Origin: Acidimicrobiia bacterium
Lineage (GTDB): Bacteria; Actinomycetota; Acidimicrobiia; Spongiisociales; SHLN01
DNA: 40,465 bases
Reading direction: 5' to 3'
NCBI GenBank assembly: GCA_013002865.1
Contig: JABDLU010000101.1
Location: 1 to 40,465, forward strand
Every line of letters begins with the position of its first letter. The stretch's first letter is position 1. The translations under genes and the position numbers were made by a program. Shown here piece by piece: positions 7,993 to 17,506 of the stretch. The notes beneath the pieces were generated by a model. The model did no database searches, was not told the DNA's origin, and was given only the letters and a program-made list of their open reading frames with translations.

Positions 7993-9038
7993 TGCTGCAG
8001 CTACACAACGTCAGCAAGCGGTACGGACCAACGCTCGCCCTCGATTCGGTGGACCTCCGGGTAGCGGCCGACGAGGTCGTGGCGGTCCTCGGGCCGAGCG
8101 GTTCGGGCAAGTCGACCCTTCTGCGCATGATCGCCGGCCTCGAACACCCCGACACCGGCACGATCACCTGGCAGGAGCGGAACCTGGCGGACGTGCCGGT
8201 CCACGCTCGCGGGTTCGGGTTCATGTTTCAGGATTACGCCCTCTTCCCGCACCGCACTGTGGGAGGCAATGTCGCCTTCGGCCTGCGTATGTCCGGATGG
8301 GAACGCGCTCAGGTCGAGGAACGCGTCGCCGAGGTCCTCGAGCTGGTCGGGCTGAGCGGCGCCGCCGGCCGCTCAATCGACCGCCTATCCGGCGGAGAGG
8401 CCCAGCGGGTCGCGCTCGCCCGCACCCTCGCTCCCCGCCCGGAGTTGCTGATGCTCGACGAGCCACTCGGCTCGCTCGACCGCCCCCTGCGCGAGCGGCT
8501 CATCGTCGAGCTGGGGGCCATCTTCGAGCAACTGGCCGTGACCGTGCTCTACGTGACCCACGACCAGGAAGAAGCGTTCACCATCGCGGATCGGGTCGTG
8601 GTCATGAATCACGGCGCCGTCGTTCAGCAAGCAACCCCCGAGGATCTCTGGCAGAGACCGGCCGGGCTGTTCGTATCCGATTTCCTCGGGTTCACCAACC
8701 AGTTCGAGGCCCCGGTCACCGGCGGCGCGGCCGACCTGGGCTGGGCAACCGTCCCGGTCGACCTGCCAAACGGTGCCGCCGCGGTGGTCATCCGCCCCGA
8801 TGCCCTCACCGTGGACGCCAGCGGGCCGATCCCGGTCACGATGACCGGGTCGGTGTTTCGCGGCGACCACTACCTGGGCAGGGCCCGGCTCTCGACGGGG
8901 GACGAGATCACCTTCCCGGTCGACGCCCGGCCCCGCCCGGGAGATCGGCTCTCACTCCGGCTCGATCCAGCCGGGGTTCTGGCGCACCCGCTGCCACCGG
9001 CCGGCCGGTCGGAGGGGCCGGGCCCGGAAAGCGCGTAA
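7992..9038 (+). CDS. thiQ: Thiamine ABC transporter ATP-binding protein
   Basis: The ATG at 7992 overlaps the permease stop (TGATG). The protein has 348 residues. Walker A is GPSGSGKST (residues 34-42), the signature is LSGGEAQRVALAR and Walker B is LLMLDEP, followed by an H-loop (YVTHDQEEA). It couples ATP hydrolysis to thiamine import at the inner membrane face. Enterobacterial ThiQ is about 230 residues. This one adds roughly 110 residues with an OB/TOBE-like regulatory part (VVIRPDALTV, GSVFRGDHYL), as in FbpC, CysA or PotA. So the subunit may have been recruited from the iron/sulfate/polyamine family. Confidence 0.9.
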   Translation: MLQLHNVSKRYGPTLALDSVDLRVAADEVVAVLGPSGSGKSTLLRMIAGLEHPDTGTITWQERNLADVPVHARGFGFMFQDYALFPHRTVGGNVAFGLRMSGWERAQVEERVAEVLELVGLSGAAGRSIDRLSGGEAQRVALARTLAPRPELLMLDEPLGSLDRPLRERLIVELGAIFEQLAVTVLYVTHDQEEAFTIADRVVVMNHGAVVQQATPEDLWQRPAGLFVSDFLGFTNQFEAPVTGGAADLGWATVPVDLPNGAAAVVIRPDALTVDASGPIPVTMTGSVFRGDHYLGRARLSTGDEITFPVDARPRPGDRLSLRLDPAGVLAHPLPPAGRSEGPGPESA

Positions 9039-9054
9039 GGGTCGCCATCGCCAG

Positions 9055-9060
9055 TACGGT
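9055..9060 (+). promoter_or_regulatory. Putative leaderless -10 box (TACGGT)
   Basis: TACGGT ends 6 nt before the ATG at 9067; no SD lies between them. Confidence 0.5.
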
Positions 9061-9066
9061 GAACGC

Positions 9067-9996
9067 ATGAGCAGCCCGTCCAAGCGTGGGATTCCGGTGC
9101 TCGGCGCGATCACCGGCCGGGCCGCCGACATCGTGGGGCTCACCCGCGACACCATCCGCGATGTGTTCGAGGACCGGCTCCCCGGACTGGCGGCGGAAGT
9201 CGCCTTCTTCCTCGTCCTCTCCCTCCCGCCGCTGCTACTCGTGGTGCTGGGCCTGCTCGGCTACGTCGGCGAGATCGGGGGTCCGGGCACCGTTGCCGAC
9301 ATCAAGACGGAGCTGCTCGACATCGCCGACAACATCTTCTCGGCGAGCACGATCACCGAGAGCATCGAACCCGCCATCGATGACCTGCTCGAGAAAGGCA
9401 GAGCCGACGTGCTCACTATCAGCGGCATCATCGCGCTGTGGTCCGGATCACGGGCCGCCCGGGTCATCGTTGAGGCCGTGACCATCGCCTACGACCTGGA
9501 GGACCAGCGCAGTTTCCGGCGCCGGACCCTGGTCGGGCTGTGGCTGACGGTCGCCGGCATCCTCAGCGCCATCGTCCTCATTCCGCTCCTCGTGGTCGGT
9601 CCGCGGTTCGGGGCAGCCCTGGCCGACACGGTCGGATTGGAATCGACCTTCGAAACCCTGTGGGCCATCTTCTACTGGCCGGTGGTTGGGATCGTCGGGA
9701 TCGTGCTGCTGACCTGGGCGCTGCACATCGCTCCCCCGCACTCCACCCCGTGGCGCCGCGACCTTCCCGGGGCGACGCTGGCCCTCATCGTGTGGGCGCT
9801 CGGCAGCATCGCCCTCCGCCAGTACACCACCAGTTTCCTCGAATCTAATTCGGCGTTCAGCCTGTTCACCGCCCCTCTCGCCGTGCTGCTGTGGCTGTGG
9901 GTATCGGCCATGGCCATACTGCTCGGAGCCGAACTCAACGCCGAGATCGCCAAGCGGTGGCCCCGCGGGCGCAGCAGCCTGCTCGACGCCGACTGA
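9067..9996 (+). CDS. YihY/BrkB family inner-membrane protein
   Basis: This 309-residue integral membrane protein has about six hydrophobic segments. The family pattern is clear: TRDTIRDVFEDRLPGLAAEVAFFLVLSLPPLLL near the N-terminus, SGIIALWSGSRAARVI in the middle, and FSLFTAPLAVLLWLWVSAMAILLGAELNAEI at the end. BrkB/YihY proteins were once annotated as ribonuclease BN, which is now considered wrong; their function is unsettled. It has its own candidate leaderless promoter. It ends 7 bp from the convergent DUF6390-like gene. Confidence 0.9.
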   Translation: MSSPSKRGIPVLGAITGRAADIVGLTRDTIRDVFEDRLPGLAAEVAFFLVLSLPPLLLVVLGLLGYVGEIGGPGTVADIKTELLDIADNIFSASTITESIEPAIDDLLEKGRADVLTISGIIALWSGSRAARVIVEAVTIAYDLEDQRSFRRRTLVGLWLTVAGILSAIVLIPLLVVGPRFGAALADTVGLESTFETLWAIFYWPVVGIVGIVLLTWALHIAPPHSTPWRRDLPGATLALIVWALGSIALRQYTTSFLESNSAFSLFTAPLAVLLWLWVSAMAILLGAELNAEIAKRWPRGRSSLLDAD

Positions 9997-10003
9997 CGAA
10001 CCC

Positions 10004-10774
10004 TCAACGTCCCTCGACGGCCCCGATCGGCACGGCCAGCTCCTCGTTGACAAGGCGCAGGTGATGGGCCGAATAGTTCCGCAGGGTGGCGAGCTGGACG
10101 GCATCCAGTGCGCCGCAGACCCATTCCCAGTGCAGCGCCACCGCGTCGCCGACCTGTACGGCGACGCCGGGAGCAACGCTCACCTCCTCCAGGGTCGACG
10201 CTCCCAGCCGGAGGGTGGCACCGGCCCACTCCAGAGGCCGTGACCGCACCAGCAGGCCGCCGTCGACCGCCTGCTCCACCGTCCCCCACCGGATCCGGCA
10301 GCGATCGAGTACCCGCAGCGGCTCGTCGATTCGGCCCTCGCGCAGCAGGCCGACCCAGGGATACACCGCAAAGACGTGAAAGCTGTGATGGGGTAGCCCG
10401 CCCGCCCACACCGATTCGGCGAGCCGGTCCCAGTGGCGTCCCGCCCGGGACCGGAAACGCTCGGTGATCGCCCGTCCCAACAGGCCCATGTCGACGTTGG
10501 TCAGCAGCCGGTTGCCGACCCAGTACGCCTCGACCACGCGGGCGTCGAGCGGATCGGCAATGCCAGACGCCGCCGCGATCAGTTCCAAGTACGGGTAGGC
10601 ACCGTCGAAGGCAACCACCAGCCGGCGCAGGCCCGGGTCGGATACCCCGGCCGCCACGTAGGCGGCAAGAGCGTCGGCGTCGGCCGGCCCGCAGTAGCCC
10701 AGTTTGTTCGGCGGATAGGCGTACCGCACGAATAGCGTCGCACCGTCGAGCGGCGGGGTCGATTCATGTCCCAC
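10004..10774 (-). CDS. DUF6390-like protein next to the hydrogenase operon
   Basis: I chose the GTG at 10774 (MGHESTPPLDGATLF), giving 256 residues. The open frame continues upstream to 11146 but only as the shadow of the divergent hydrogenase gene. The N-terminal FVRYAYPPNKLGYCGP looks like the family signature. The rest has no membrane segment and no recognised catalytic motif; SFHVFAVYPWVGLLREG and WEWVCGALDAVQLATL are notable. From memory this is the DUF6390 family, whose function is unknown; I could not verify the family number. Its position head-to-head with a group 3b hydrogenase operon (108 bp between starts) suggests a role in hydrogenase expression, assembly or cofactor handling. 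Confidence 0.7.
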   Translation of the reverse strand: MGHESTPPLDGATLFVRYAYPPNKLGYCGPADADALAAYVAAGVSDPGLRRLVVAFDGAYPYLELIAAASGIADPLDARVVEAYWVGNRLLTNVDMGLLGRAITERFRSRAGRHWDRLAESVWAGGLPHHSFHVFAVYPWVGLLREGRIDEPLRVLDRCRIRWGTVEQAVDGGLLVRSRPLEWAGATLRLGASTLEEVSVAPGVAVQVGDAVALHWEWVCGALDAVQLATLRNYSAHHLRLVNEELAVPIGAVEGR

Positions 10775-10868
10775 CGCCCCACTCTGGCGGTGAGCGGCCG
10801 GTTGGTGATGGTGCCGGTGGTCACCGAAACGCGGTCGAAGGTCCCTGTCCGTGCGGTCAGCCGGCCGG

Positions 10869-10874
10869 TACGTT
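10869..10874 (+). promoter_or_regulatory. Putative -10 box (TACGTT) of the hydrogenase operon
   Basis: TACGTT ends 8 nt before the ATG at 10883. No SD is seen, and this supports the 10883 start over the upstream in-frame ATG at 10766. No clear activator site was recognised in the 108-bp divergent region. Confidence 0.4.
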
Positions 10875-10882
10875 CTGAGCAA

Positions 10883-11990
<1,108 letters not shown>

Positions 11991-12004
<14 letters not shown>

Positions 12005-12443
12005 CATCGAGCGCATCGACCACCCGCTCCTAGAAGGCCTGAGCGACACTCACATGGAGATGATCGCATCCTGTGCCTGGGGTGACCGCTTCGAAACGGG
12101 TGAATATCTCTTCCGGGTCGGCGAGTCCGCCACCCGCGCCTACCTCATTTCGGCCGGCCGCCTGGCCCTCGAACTGGACGGCGGTGGTCGTGGCGTGGTT
12201 CAGATCGCCACCCTGCGGGAAAGCGACGTGGCCGGTTTCTCGTGGATCTTCCCACCCCACCGCTGGAAGTGGGACGGTCGGGTCGTTGAACCCGTTGAGG
12301 CGATCGTGCTGGACGGGGAAGCGCTCCGGACCATGAAGGCTGCCGACCATGACTTTGGCTACGAGCTCCTGCTGCGGTTCTCGGCCGTGATCGGCTCCCG
12401 GCTGCAAGCCGCCCGCATGCAACTGATGGACGTCTACGCATGA
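11991..12443 (+). CDS. Cyclic-nucleotide-binding-fold protein in hydrogenase operon
   Basis: This 150-residue protein is one Crp-like beta-roll ([28 protein letters not shown]) with a C-terminal helix and no DNA-binding domain. It sits between beta and gamma, overlapping both neighbours by 14 and 4 nt. The expected phosphate-binding cassette (FGE...R-A/S) is not present. Its place is taken by [21 protein letters not shown]. It may bind a different ligand or use the roll for protein contact. The tight coupling implies stoichiometric production with the hydrogenase and suggests an allosteric or assembly role. A similar gene is recalled in mycobacterial Hyh clusters (not verified). Confidence 0.88.
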
Positions 12444-13273
12444 CGACGGCCCAGCTGCGCAGCGAACCGATGCTAACCACCCCGACGCGGGTGCTGGCCC
12501 GCACCCAGGAGACGGCCGACACGTTCACCATCGAGGTGGAACCGCCTCCCGGGTTTTCATTCCGGCCCGGCGAGTTCACGATGCTGTACGTGTATGGGGT
12601 CGGCGAGGTGCCGATCTCGATCAGCGGGGATCCGGACCGCACCGACACCCTCACCCTCACCATCAGAGCCGTCGGCAAGGTGACCGAAGCGGTCGGCCGG
12701 CTTCAGCCGGGGGATCCCCTCGGGGTCCGCGGACCATACGGAGTGGGCTGGCCGATGGAGGCAGCGCGCGGCCGCGACGTCGTCATCGTCGGCGGGGGAA
12801 TCGGGCTCGCCCCGCTGCGGTCGGCCATCTACGAGATCCTCAATCACCGGGCGGACTACGGGCTGGTTTCCATCGCAGTCGGGTTCCGACGACCCGAGGA
12901 GATCCTGTATGTCGACCAGGTCCACGAGTGGCGGCAGCGCTTCGACATCGACCTCGAGCTGACCGTCGACACTGCAGGGGACACGTGGCGGGGCCCGGTC
13001 GGTGTGGTAACCCGGCTGATTCCGATGCTGGATTTCAGCGACACCGCGGTCGCCATGGTGTGTGGACCGGAGATCATGATGATGTTCACCGCCCGGGCGC
13101 TGCGCGATCGAGGATTCGCCCCGGACAACATCCACGTGTCGCTCGAACGAAACATGAAGTGCGGAATCGGGCTGTGCGGTCACTGCCAGTACGGCCAGCA
13201 TTTCGTGTGCATGGCAGGCCCCGTGAAGCCGTTTTCCCAAGCCGAGCGCCTCTTCGGGATTCGGGAGTTGTGA
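12440..13273 (+). CDS. hydG: Group 3b [NiFe]-hydrogenase gamma subunit (FAD/NAD(P)-binding)
   Basis: This 277-residue protein is of the ferredoxin-NADP reductase type. The N-terminal FAD barrel includes [22 protein letters not shown]. The nucleotide-binding half begins with [17 protein letters not shown] near residue 114. A C-terminal [2Fe-2S] motif CGIGLCGHC...C lies around residues 240-258. It exchanges electrons with NAD(P)H. The ATG overlaps the preceding stop (ATGA). Dihydroorotate dehydrogenase electron-transfer subunits look similar, but the operon context decides. Confidence 0.92.
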   Translation: MTTAQLRSEPMLTTPTRVLARTQETADTFTIEVEPPPGFSFRPGEFTMLYVYGVGEVPISISGDPDRTDTLTLTIRAVGKVTEAVGRLQPGDPLGVRGPYGVGWPMEAARGRDVVIVGGGIGLAPLRSAIYEILNHRADYGLVSIAVGFRRPEEILYVDQVHEWRQRFDIDLELTVDTAGDTWRGPVGVVTRLIPMLDFSDTAVAMVCGPEIMMMFTARALRDRGFAPDNIHVSLERNMKCGIGLCGHCQYGQHFVCMAGPVKPFSQAERLFGIREL

Positions 13274-14049
13274 TGCGCAAACCCAAGCTCGCCGTGTGGA
13301 AGTTCGCCTCATGCGATGGCTGCCAGCTGAGTCTGCTCGACGCCGAAGACGAGCTGCTCGCCGTTGCCGGGGCCGTCGAGATCGCCAACTTCCCGGAAGC
13401 GTCCCGAGAGGTTCTGCCCGGTCCGTACCAGCTGTCCCTGGTGGAAGGCTCCATCACCACCCCCCACGATGCGGAGCGCATCCAGCAGGTCCGGTCCGAA
13501 TCCGAGTTCCTCGTCACCATCGGAGCCTGCGCCACCGCCGGGGGCATCCAGGCACTGCGCAACTGGGCAGACGTGGCGGAGTTCACCCGCTCGGTCTATG
13601 CGACGCCGGAATTCATCGACACCCTCGACACCTCGACGGCGATCGCCGACCACGTCACCGTCGACTTCGAGCTGCGGGGCTGCCCCATCAACAAGGGCCA
13701 GCTGCTGGAGGTCGTCAACGCCTTCCTCTACGGGCGGCGCCCCGACATCCCCGGCTACAGCGTGTGCATCGAATGCAAACGGCGCGGCACCACCTGCGTG
13801 ATGGTGGCCGACGGCACCCCGTGCCTCGGGCCCGTGACCCAGGCCGGCTGCGGGGCGCTGTGCCCCGCCTACCACCGCGGCTGCTACGGATGCTTCGGCC
13901 CCGCCGAAAGCGCCAACCTGCCTGCGCTGATTTCCGAGTTGCGGCGGCTCGAAGTCGACGACGCCACGCTCGTGCGAGCGCTTCGCACCTATAACGCCTA
14001 CGCCCCGGAGTTCCGGGCGGCATCCGACGAGCTCGAGGTGACGGGATGA
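13273..14049 (+). CDS. hydD: Group 3b [NiFe]-hydrogenase small (delta) subunit
   Basis: The ATG at 13273 overlaps the gamma stop (TGATG), and GGGAG stands upstream. The protein has 258 residues. [11 protein letters not shown] near residue 13 and GACATAGG near residue 78 provide the proximal-cluster cysteines. The C-terminus is cysteine-rich ([33 protein letters not shown]) and should carry two more 4Fe-4S clusters. There is no Tat signal, as expected for a cytoplasmic group 3 enzyme. It pairs with the large subunit and passes electrons to beta. Confidence 0.94.
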   Translation: MRKPKLAVWKFASCDGCQLSLLDAEDELLAVAGAVEIANFPEASREVLPGPYQLSLVEGSITTPHDAERIQQVRSESEFLVTIGACATAGGIQALRNWADVAEFTRSVYATPEFIDTLDTSTAIADHVTVDFELRGCPINKGQLLEVVNAFLYGRRPDIPGYSVCIECKRRGTTCVMVADGTPCLGPVTQAGCGALCPAYHRGCYGCFGPAESANLPALISELRRLEVDDATLVRALRTYNAYAPEFRAASDELEVTG

Positions 14050-15335
14050 CGAAACGCACAATCGACGTCAACTATCTCGCCCGGGTCGAAGGCGAAGGCT
14101 CACTGTCGGTCACACTCGACGGCGACCGGATCACCGAGCTGGAGTTCGGCATCTTCGAACCACCGCGCTTTTTCGAGGCGTTCTTGCAGGGCCGCCACTT
14201 CACCGAGGTCCCGGACATCACGGCTCGCATTTGCGGCATCTGCCCCATCGGCTACCAGACCTCGTCCGTCAACGCCATGGAGGACGCGTGCAACACTGCG
14301 GTGACCCCCGAAATCGACGCGCTCCGGCGCCTGATCTACTGCGGAGAATGGATCGAGAGCCACGCCCTGCACGTGTTCCTGCTGCACGCCCCGGACTTCC
14401 TCGGCTACGAGTCGGCGATCCACATGGCCAAGGACTTCCCCGACGAGGTCGAAATGGGGCTCCGGATCAAGAAGATCGGCAACTCGATCGTCGAGGTCGT
14501 TGGCGGCCGGGAGATTCACCCGATCAACACCCGGGTCGGCGGCTTCTACCGGGCGCCGACGACCCGCCAGCTAGAGGCGCTCATCCCCGAGCTCGAGTGG
14601 GGACTCGACGCCGCACTCCAAACCGCCGGCCTCGTCTCCGGGTTCACGTTTCCGGAGCTGGACCGGGACCATCTGTTCGTAGCAATGCGGCACCCCGATG
14701 AGTACGCCATCGCCCGCGGCCGGGTCGTGTCCAGCCGAGGCCTCGACATCACCGCCCACGAATACGAGGACCACTTCACCGAACAGCACGTCGCTCGATC
14801 AAACGCCCTTCACTCGCTTACGGCCGACGGCCAGGCCTATCACGTCGGGCCTATGGCCCGGTTCAACCTGAACTTCGAACAGCTGACCCCCCACGCCGCC
14901 GACGCCGCCACCCGCGCTGGGCTGGCCCCGCCCGTCACCAACCCGTTCCGCAGCATCGCCGTCCGGGCAATCGAGATCATCCTGGCGTTCGAAGAGGCGT
15001 TGCGGATCGTCCGTCACTACCGGCCGCCCGATCCGGCTGCGATCGAGGTCACCCCCCGGGCCGGAACCGGGTACGGGGTGAGTGAGGCACCGCGCGGGTT
15101 GCTCTACCACCGCTACCGGATCGACGCCGACGGCCTGATCGAGCAAGCCCGGATCGTTCCCCCCACGTCGCAGAATCAGCCGACTATCGAGGCCGACCTG
15201 CATGATCTCATCTCCGCCAACCTCTCGATGGCCGATGACGACCTGACCTGGCAGTGCGAGCAGGCCATCCGGAACTACGACCCATGCATCTCCTGTGCCA
15301 CACACTTCCTCGACCTCCGGATCAACCGTGGCTGA
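14046..15335 (+). CDS. hydA: Group 3b [NiFe]-hydrogenase large (alpha) subunit
   Basis: This 429-residue catalytic subunit overlaps the small-subunit gene by 4 nt. The four Ni-Fe-binding cysteines are present. The L1 motif is [11 protein letters not shown] (about residues 60-70), and the L2 motif is DPCISCATH (residues 412-420). Nine residues, FLDLRINRG, follow H420. They form the short tail that a maturation protease removes after nickel insertion. The protease gene starts inside this gene's last codons. The enzyme should interconvert H2 and protons with NAD(P)H. Group 3b assignment rests on the operon layout and motif wording. Confidence 0.95.
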   Translation: MTKRTIDVNYLARVEGEGSLSVTLDGDRITELEFGIFEPPRFFEAFLQGRHFTEVPDITARICGICPIGYQTSSVNAMEDACNTAVTPEIDALRRLIYCGEWIESHALHVFLLHAPDFLGYESAIHMAKDFPDEVEMGLRIKKIGNSIVEVVGGREIHPINTRVGGFYRAPTTRQLEALIPELEWGLDAALQTAGLVSGFTFPELDRDHLFVAMRHPDEYAIARGRVVSSRGLDITAHEYEDHFTEQHVARSNALHSLTADGQAYHVGPMARFNLNFEQLTPHAADAATRAGLAPPVTNPFRSIAVRAIEIILAFEEALRIVRHYRPPDPAAIEVTPRAGTGYGVSEAPRGLLYHRYRIDADGLIEQARIVPPTSQNQPTIEADLHDLISANLSMADDDLTWQCEQAIRNYDPCISCATHFLDLRINRG

Positions 15336-15783
15336 GGGGGCGGCCGTCATTTGCGTCGGGAACCGGGCCCGGTCCGACGATGCGGTCGGCCCGCTGATCG
15401 CGGAGGAGCTGAGCCAGCGTCATCTCGACGTTCCCGTCCACGTTTCGGAGGGTGAGCCGGGCGAACTGCTCGAGCTGTGGTCACAGCTCAGCCGTGCCAT
15501 CCTGGTTGATGCGGTGGTGACGGGCCGCAGCGCCCCCGGCACGCTTCACGTCTTTTCAGTCACCGCCGAGCCCCTCCCGGTGCGGTCGCACGCCTCCAGC
15601 CACGGTATCGGCATACCGGAGACCATCGAGCTGGCTCGTGCCCTCCATCGCCTGCCGGACGACATCCGGTTGATCGGGATCGAAGCCGGCTGCCTGGAAC
15701 CGGGCACCGCGCTCACACCCGGCGTTGCGGCGGCCATCCCCGAGGCGGTGGCCCGCATAGTCGAGGAGATCAATGGTGCATGA
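15328..15783 (+). CDS. [NiFe]-hydrogenase maturation protease (HycI/HyaD-like)
   Basis: I chose GTG 15328 (151 residues, [21 protein letters not shown]). An ATG at 15295 would add 11 unrelated residues. The GNRARSDDAVG stretch is the HycI/HyaD family signature, with the first metal-binding acid normally a D/E of this loop. ILVDAVVTG supplies the second acid, and a histidine in SSHGIGI the third. It removes the alpha-subunit tail after nickel loading. The start overlaps the alpha stop by 8 nt, and the end overlaps hypA, so production is coupled to its target. Confidence 0.88.
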   Translation: MAEGAAVICVGNRARSDDAVGPLIAEELSQRHLDVPVHVSEGEPGELLELWSQLSRAILVDAVVTGRSAPGTLHVFSVTAEPLPVRSHASSHGIGIPETIELARALHRLPDDIRLIGIEAGCLEPGTALTPGVAAAIPEAVARIVEEINGA

Positions 15784-16036
15784 GCTGAGCCTGGTGGCAT
15801 CCCTATGCGCACGGGCCGAAGCCGCTGCCCGCGCCGATGGAGCCCGCCGGGTGACCGCCCTGACGGTGCGCCTCGGGGCCCTGTCTCACCTCTCCCCCGA
15901 GCACCTGCGGAACCATCTGGCCCGGGCCGCCACCGGATCGATGCTGGAGGGCGCCCGGCTCGTGGTGTCGGTCGGCACCGACCCCGCCGATCCCGCCGCC
16001 CAGGAGATCGAACTCGTGAGCCTCGAGGTCGAATAG
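15776..16036 (+). CDS. hypA: HypA-like nickel chaperone lacking the zinc domain
   Basis: I chose the GTG at 15776, giving 86 residues starting MHELSL. The MHE amino end binds nickel in HypA and has to be exact; the ATG one codon earlier would put a valine in it. The body matches HypA (ARRVTALTVRLGALSHLSPEHL, EGARLVV) and the C-terminal strand IELVSLEVE matches the family end. The 25-30 residue loop with two CxxC zinc motifs is missing. The protein contains one cysteine (C13 or so) and no CxxC. It still lies where hypA is expected, between the protease and hypC. Confidence 0.8.
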   Translation: MHELSLVASLCARAEAAARADGARRVTALTVRLGALSHLSPEHLRNHLARAATGSMLEGARLVVSVGTDPADPAAQEIELVSLEVE

Positions 16037-16038
16037 CC

Positions 16039-16269
16039 ATGTGCCTGGCGATCCCGGCTCGCATTGTGGCCATTTCCGAGGGCGCCGGCCTTGACCGCCA
16101 GGGTCGCATCGTGGTCGAAGGCACCGAGCGAGACGTCAACCTGGCCCTCGTGCCCGAGGCTGCCGTCGGTGACTACGTCATCACCCACGCCGGCTTCGCC
16201 CTCCGCCGCACCGAGCCGTTAGGAGCCGAAGCCACAACGAACGATTACCCGCCGGCAACCGGCGGGTAA
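16039..16269 (+). CDS. hypC: Hydrogenase assembly chaperone HypC
   Basis: This 76-residue protein begins with the invariant MCLAIPARIV; C2 binds iron in the HypC-HypD complex during Fe(CN)2CO assembly. The family pattern continues with DVNLALVPEAAVGDYVITHAGFAL. It is 2 bp from the hypA stop and is the last gene of the operon. HypD, HypE, HypF and HypB are needed for the cofactor but are not in the window. The last codons form part of a terminator hairpin. Confidence 0.95.
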   Translation: MCLAIPARIVAISEGAGLDRQGRIVVEGTERDVNLALVPEAAVGDYVITHAGFALRRTEPLGAEATTNDYPPATGG

Positions 16270-16271
16270 TC
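16243..16271. terminator. Hairpin terminator overlapping the hypC stop
   Basis: Perfect 13-bp arms (GATTACCCGCCGG and its complement) enclose a 3-nt loop. The hypC TAA lies inside the 3' arm. There is no T-run on the plus side; the minus side is followed by T-rich ATCGTTCGTTG. It separates two convergent genes and may act in both directions. Confidence 0.8.
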
Positions 16272-16288
16272 GTCTCGAGTGCGGCGGA

Positions 16289-17332
16289 TCAGACGGTGAT
16301 GTCTTCTTTCACGATCGTCCGATCGACGGGTTCCTGCATCCGCCCGGACGGACGGGCACTCCGGTCTGTCCACCACACGGCACCCGCTGCCAGCACCGCG
16401 ATGATGCCGGCGAAGAACAGGGTGAAGATAATGGGTGAGAAGGCCACCGGCTTGATCGTGTCGTAATTGTCGAGGTTGTTCTCGAATGTCGACACCAGGC
16501 CGTCGAACCGGCTCATGGCCTCCGGCAAGGTACCGAGCGCCTGAGCGGTGGCCGGGAAGTTCTCGCCGAGGAACCCATTGAGCTCCTCACCGCTGAGCCC
16601 GAGTTGCTGGGCCAGAGCCGGCAGCATTTCGGTCTGCATCTGAGTCCCCATCGCCCCAACCGTCTCCAGGGCTCCATTCGCCTGGGCGACCAGCTCGGCC
16701 GTGTAGATCGGCTCCAGGTTCTCGTTGAGATCATCGGCATCGGCTGCTTTCGGGATGAGCGTGAGAATCAGCGTGACTACCACGATCAGAACGCCCAGTC
16801 CGCCGGTCAGGAAGAGCCCGGTCCGGCCGGGGCGGAACAGCATGACACCGGCACCGACCAGGGCAAGCCCGGCAAAGAACAGGCCCCACGGAACCGTGGT
16901 GGCCGGCAGGTCCTTGGTCGGGATCTGATCCGCCGAATCGAACAAGGGACGCTGCTGGTCCAGTGTGTCGACGAGGCCGTTGAACGTGGGCACGATCTCA
17001 GGCAGCGCCTGCACACCGGTCGCAACGGCCGGGAAGTTCGTGGCGGTGAAGCTCATGAACTCTTCGCCGCTCATCCCGAGCTGCTGCGACAGGGCAGGGA
17101 CGATGGCCGTCTCGAACTCGGGGCCGACTGCACCGAGCATGGCGAGGTCGCTCTGAGCCGTGGCGATCGACTCCTCGGCCAGCATCGGCCGGAAATCATC
17201 GATCATCTCCTCGAAGTCGGGACCGACCTGAAAGAGATTGTTAGCGAAGGTACTTATGAGAAGGACTACCCCCACCACCGCCACGATCGCTCCCGCGACG
17301 CGGCGAACTGGTGAGGAAGAATTGGCACGCAT
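16289..17332 (-). CDS. Membrane protein with internal duplication, unknown function
   Basis: The 347-residue protein starts at ATG 17332, with GGGAGG upstream. It has four hydrophobic segments (about residues 13-31, 149-166, 172-193 and 298-320). Two homologous extracytoplasmic-type domains lie between them. The first (about residues 67-140) has VPALSQQLGMSGEEFMSF, NFPAVATGVQALPE and FNGLVDTL. The second (about 218-290) has LPALAQQLGLSGEELNGF, NFPATAQALGTLPE and FDGLVSTF. Each half is therefore TM-domain-TM. No family was recognised. It may be an envelope or channel-like protein; that is a guess. Confidence 0.8.
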   Translation of the reverse strand: MRANSSSPVRRVAGAIVAVVGVVLLISTFANNLFQVGPDFEEMIDDFRPMLAEESIATAQSDLAMLGAVGPEFETAIVPALSQQLGMSGEEFMSFTATNFPAVATGVQALPEIVPTFNGLVDTLDQQRPLFDSADQIPTKDLPATTVPWGLFFAGLALVGAGVMLFRPGRTGLFLTGGLGVLIVVVTLILTLIPKAADADDLNENLEPIYTAELVAQANGALETVGAMGTQMQTEMLPALAQQLGLSGEELNGFLGENFPATAQALGTLPEAMSRFDGLVSTFENNLDNYDTIKPVAFSPIIFTLFFAGIIAVLAAGAVWWTDRSARPSGRMQEPVDRTIVKEDITV

Positions 17333-17350
17333 GTTTACGCCTCCCGTTCA

Positions 17351-17417
17351 TGCACAACAGTGCACGGTATGTGCAGCTTTGCGCATATGTTGCCTCCTGC
17401 ACACCCTGCACAACAGG
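17351..17417 (-). promoter_or_regulatory. Cluster of GTGCA/TGCAC motifs upstream of 17332 gene
   Basis: The 67 bp upstream of the duplicated membrane protein contain at least five GTGCA/TGCAC words. TGCACAACAG occurs twice, at 17351-17360 and 17408-17417. Spacing and repetition resemble a multi-site operator. No regulator is identified and no promoter could be fixed. Confidence 0.3.
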
Positions 17418-17435
17418 GCCATAAGGCCTTCGCGT

Positions 17436-17505
17436 CCGGTCGCCGGTCGCCGGTCGCCAGTCGCCGGTCAGCAATCAGCAATCAGCAATCAGCAATCAGC
17501 AATCA
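17436..17505. repeat. Compound heptamer array: CCGGTCG units passing into GCAATCA units
   Basis: Ten in-register heptamers: CCGGTCG three times, CCAGTCG, CCGGTCA, then GCAATCA five times. The unit sequence changes across the array but the 7-bp phase does not. GCAATCA is the same unit, in another phase, as the array at 4061. Confidence 0.95.
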
Positions 17506-17506
17506 G

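Noticed and set aside
10775-10882. DosR- or Crp-type operator ahead of the hydrogenase operon
   Set aside because: No palindrome close to either consensus was found; only short GGCCGG repeats, common in such GC-rich DNA.
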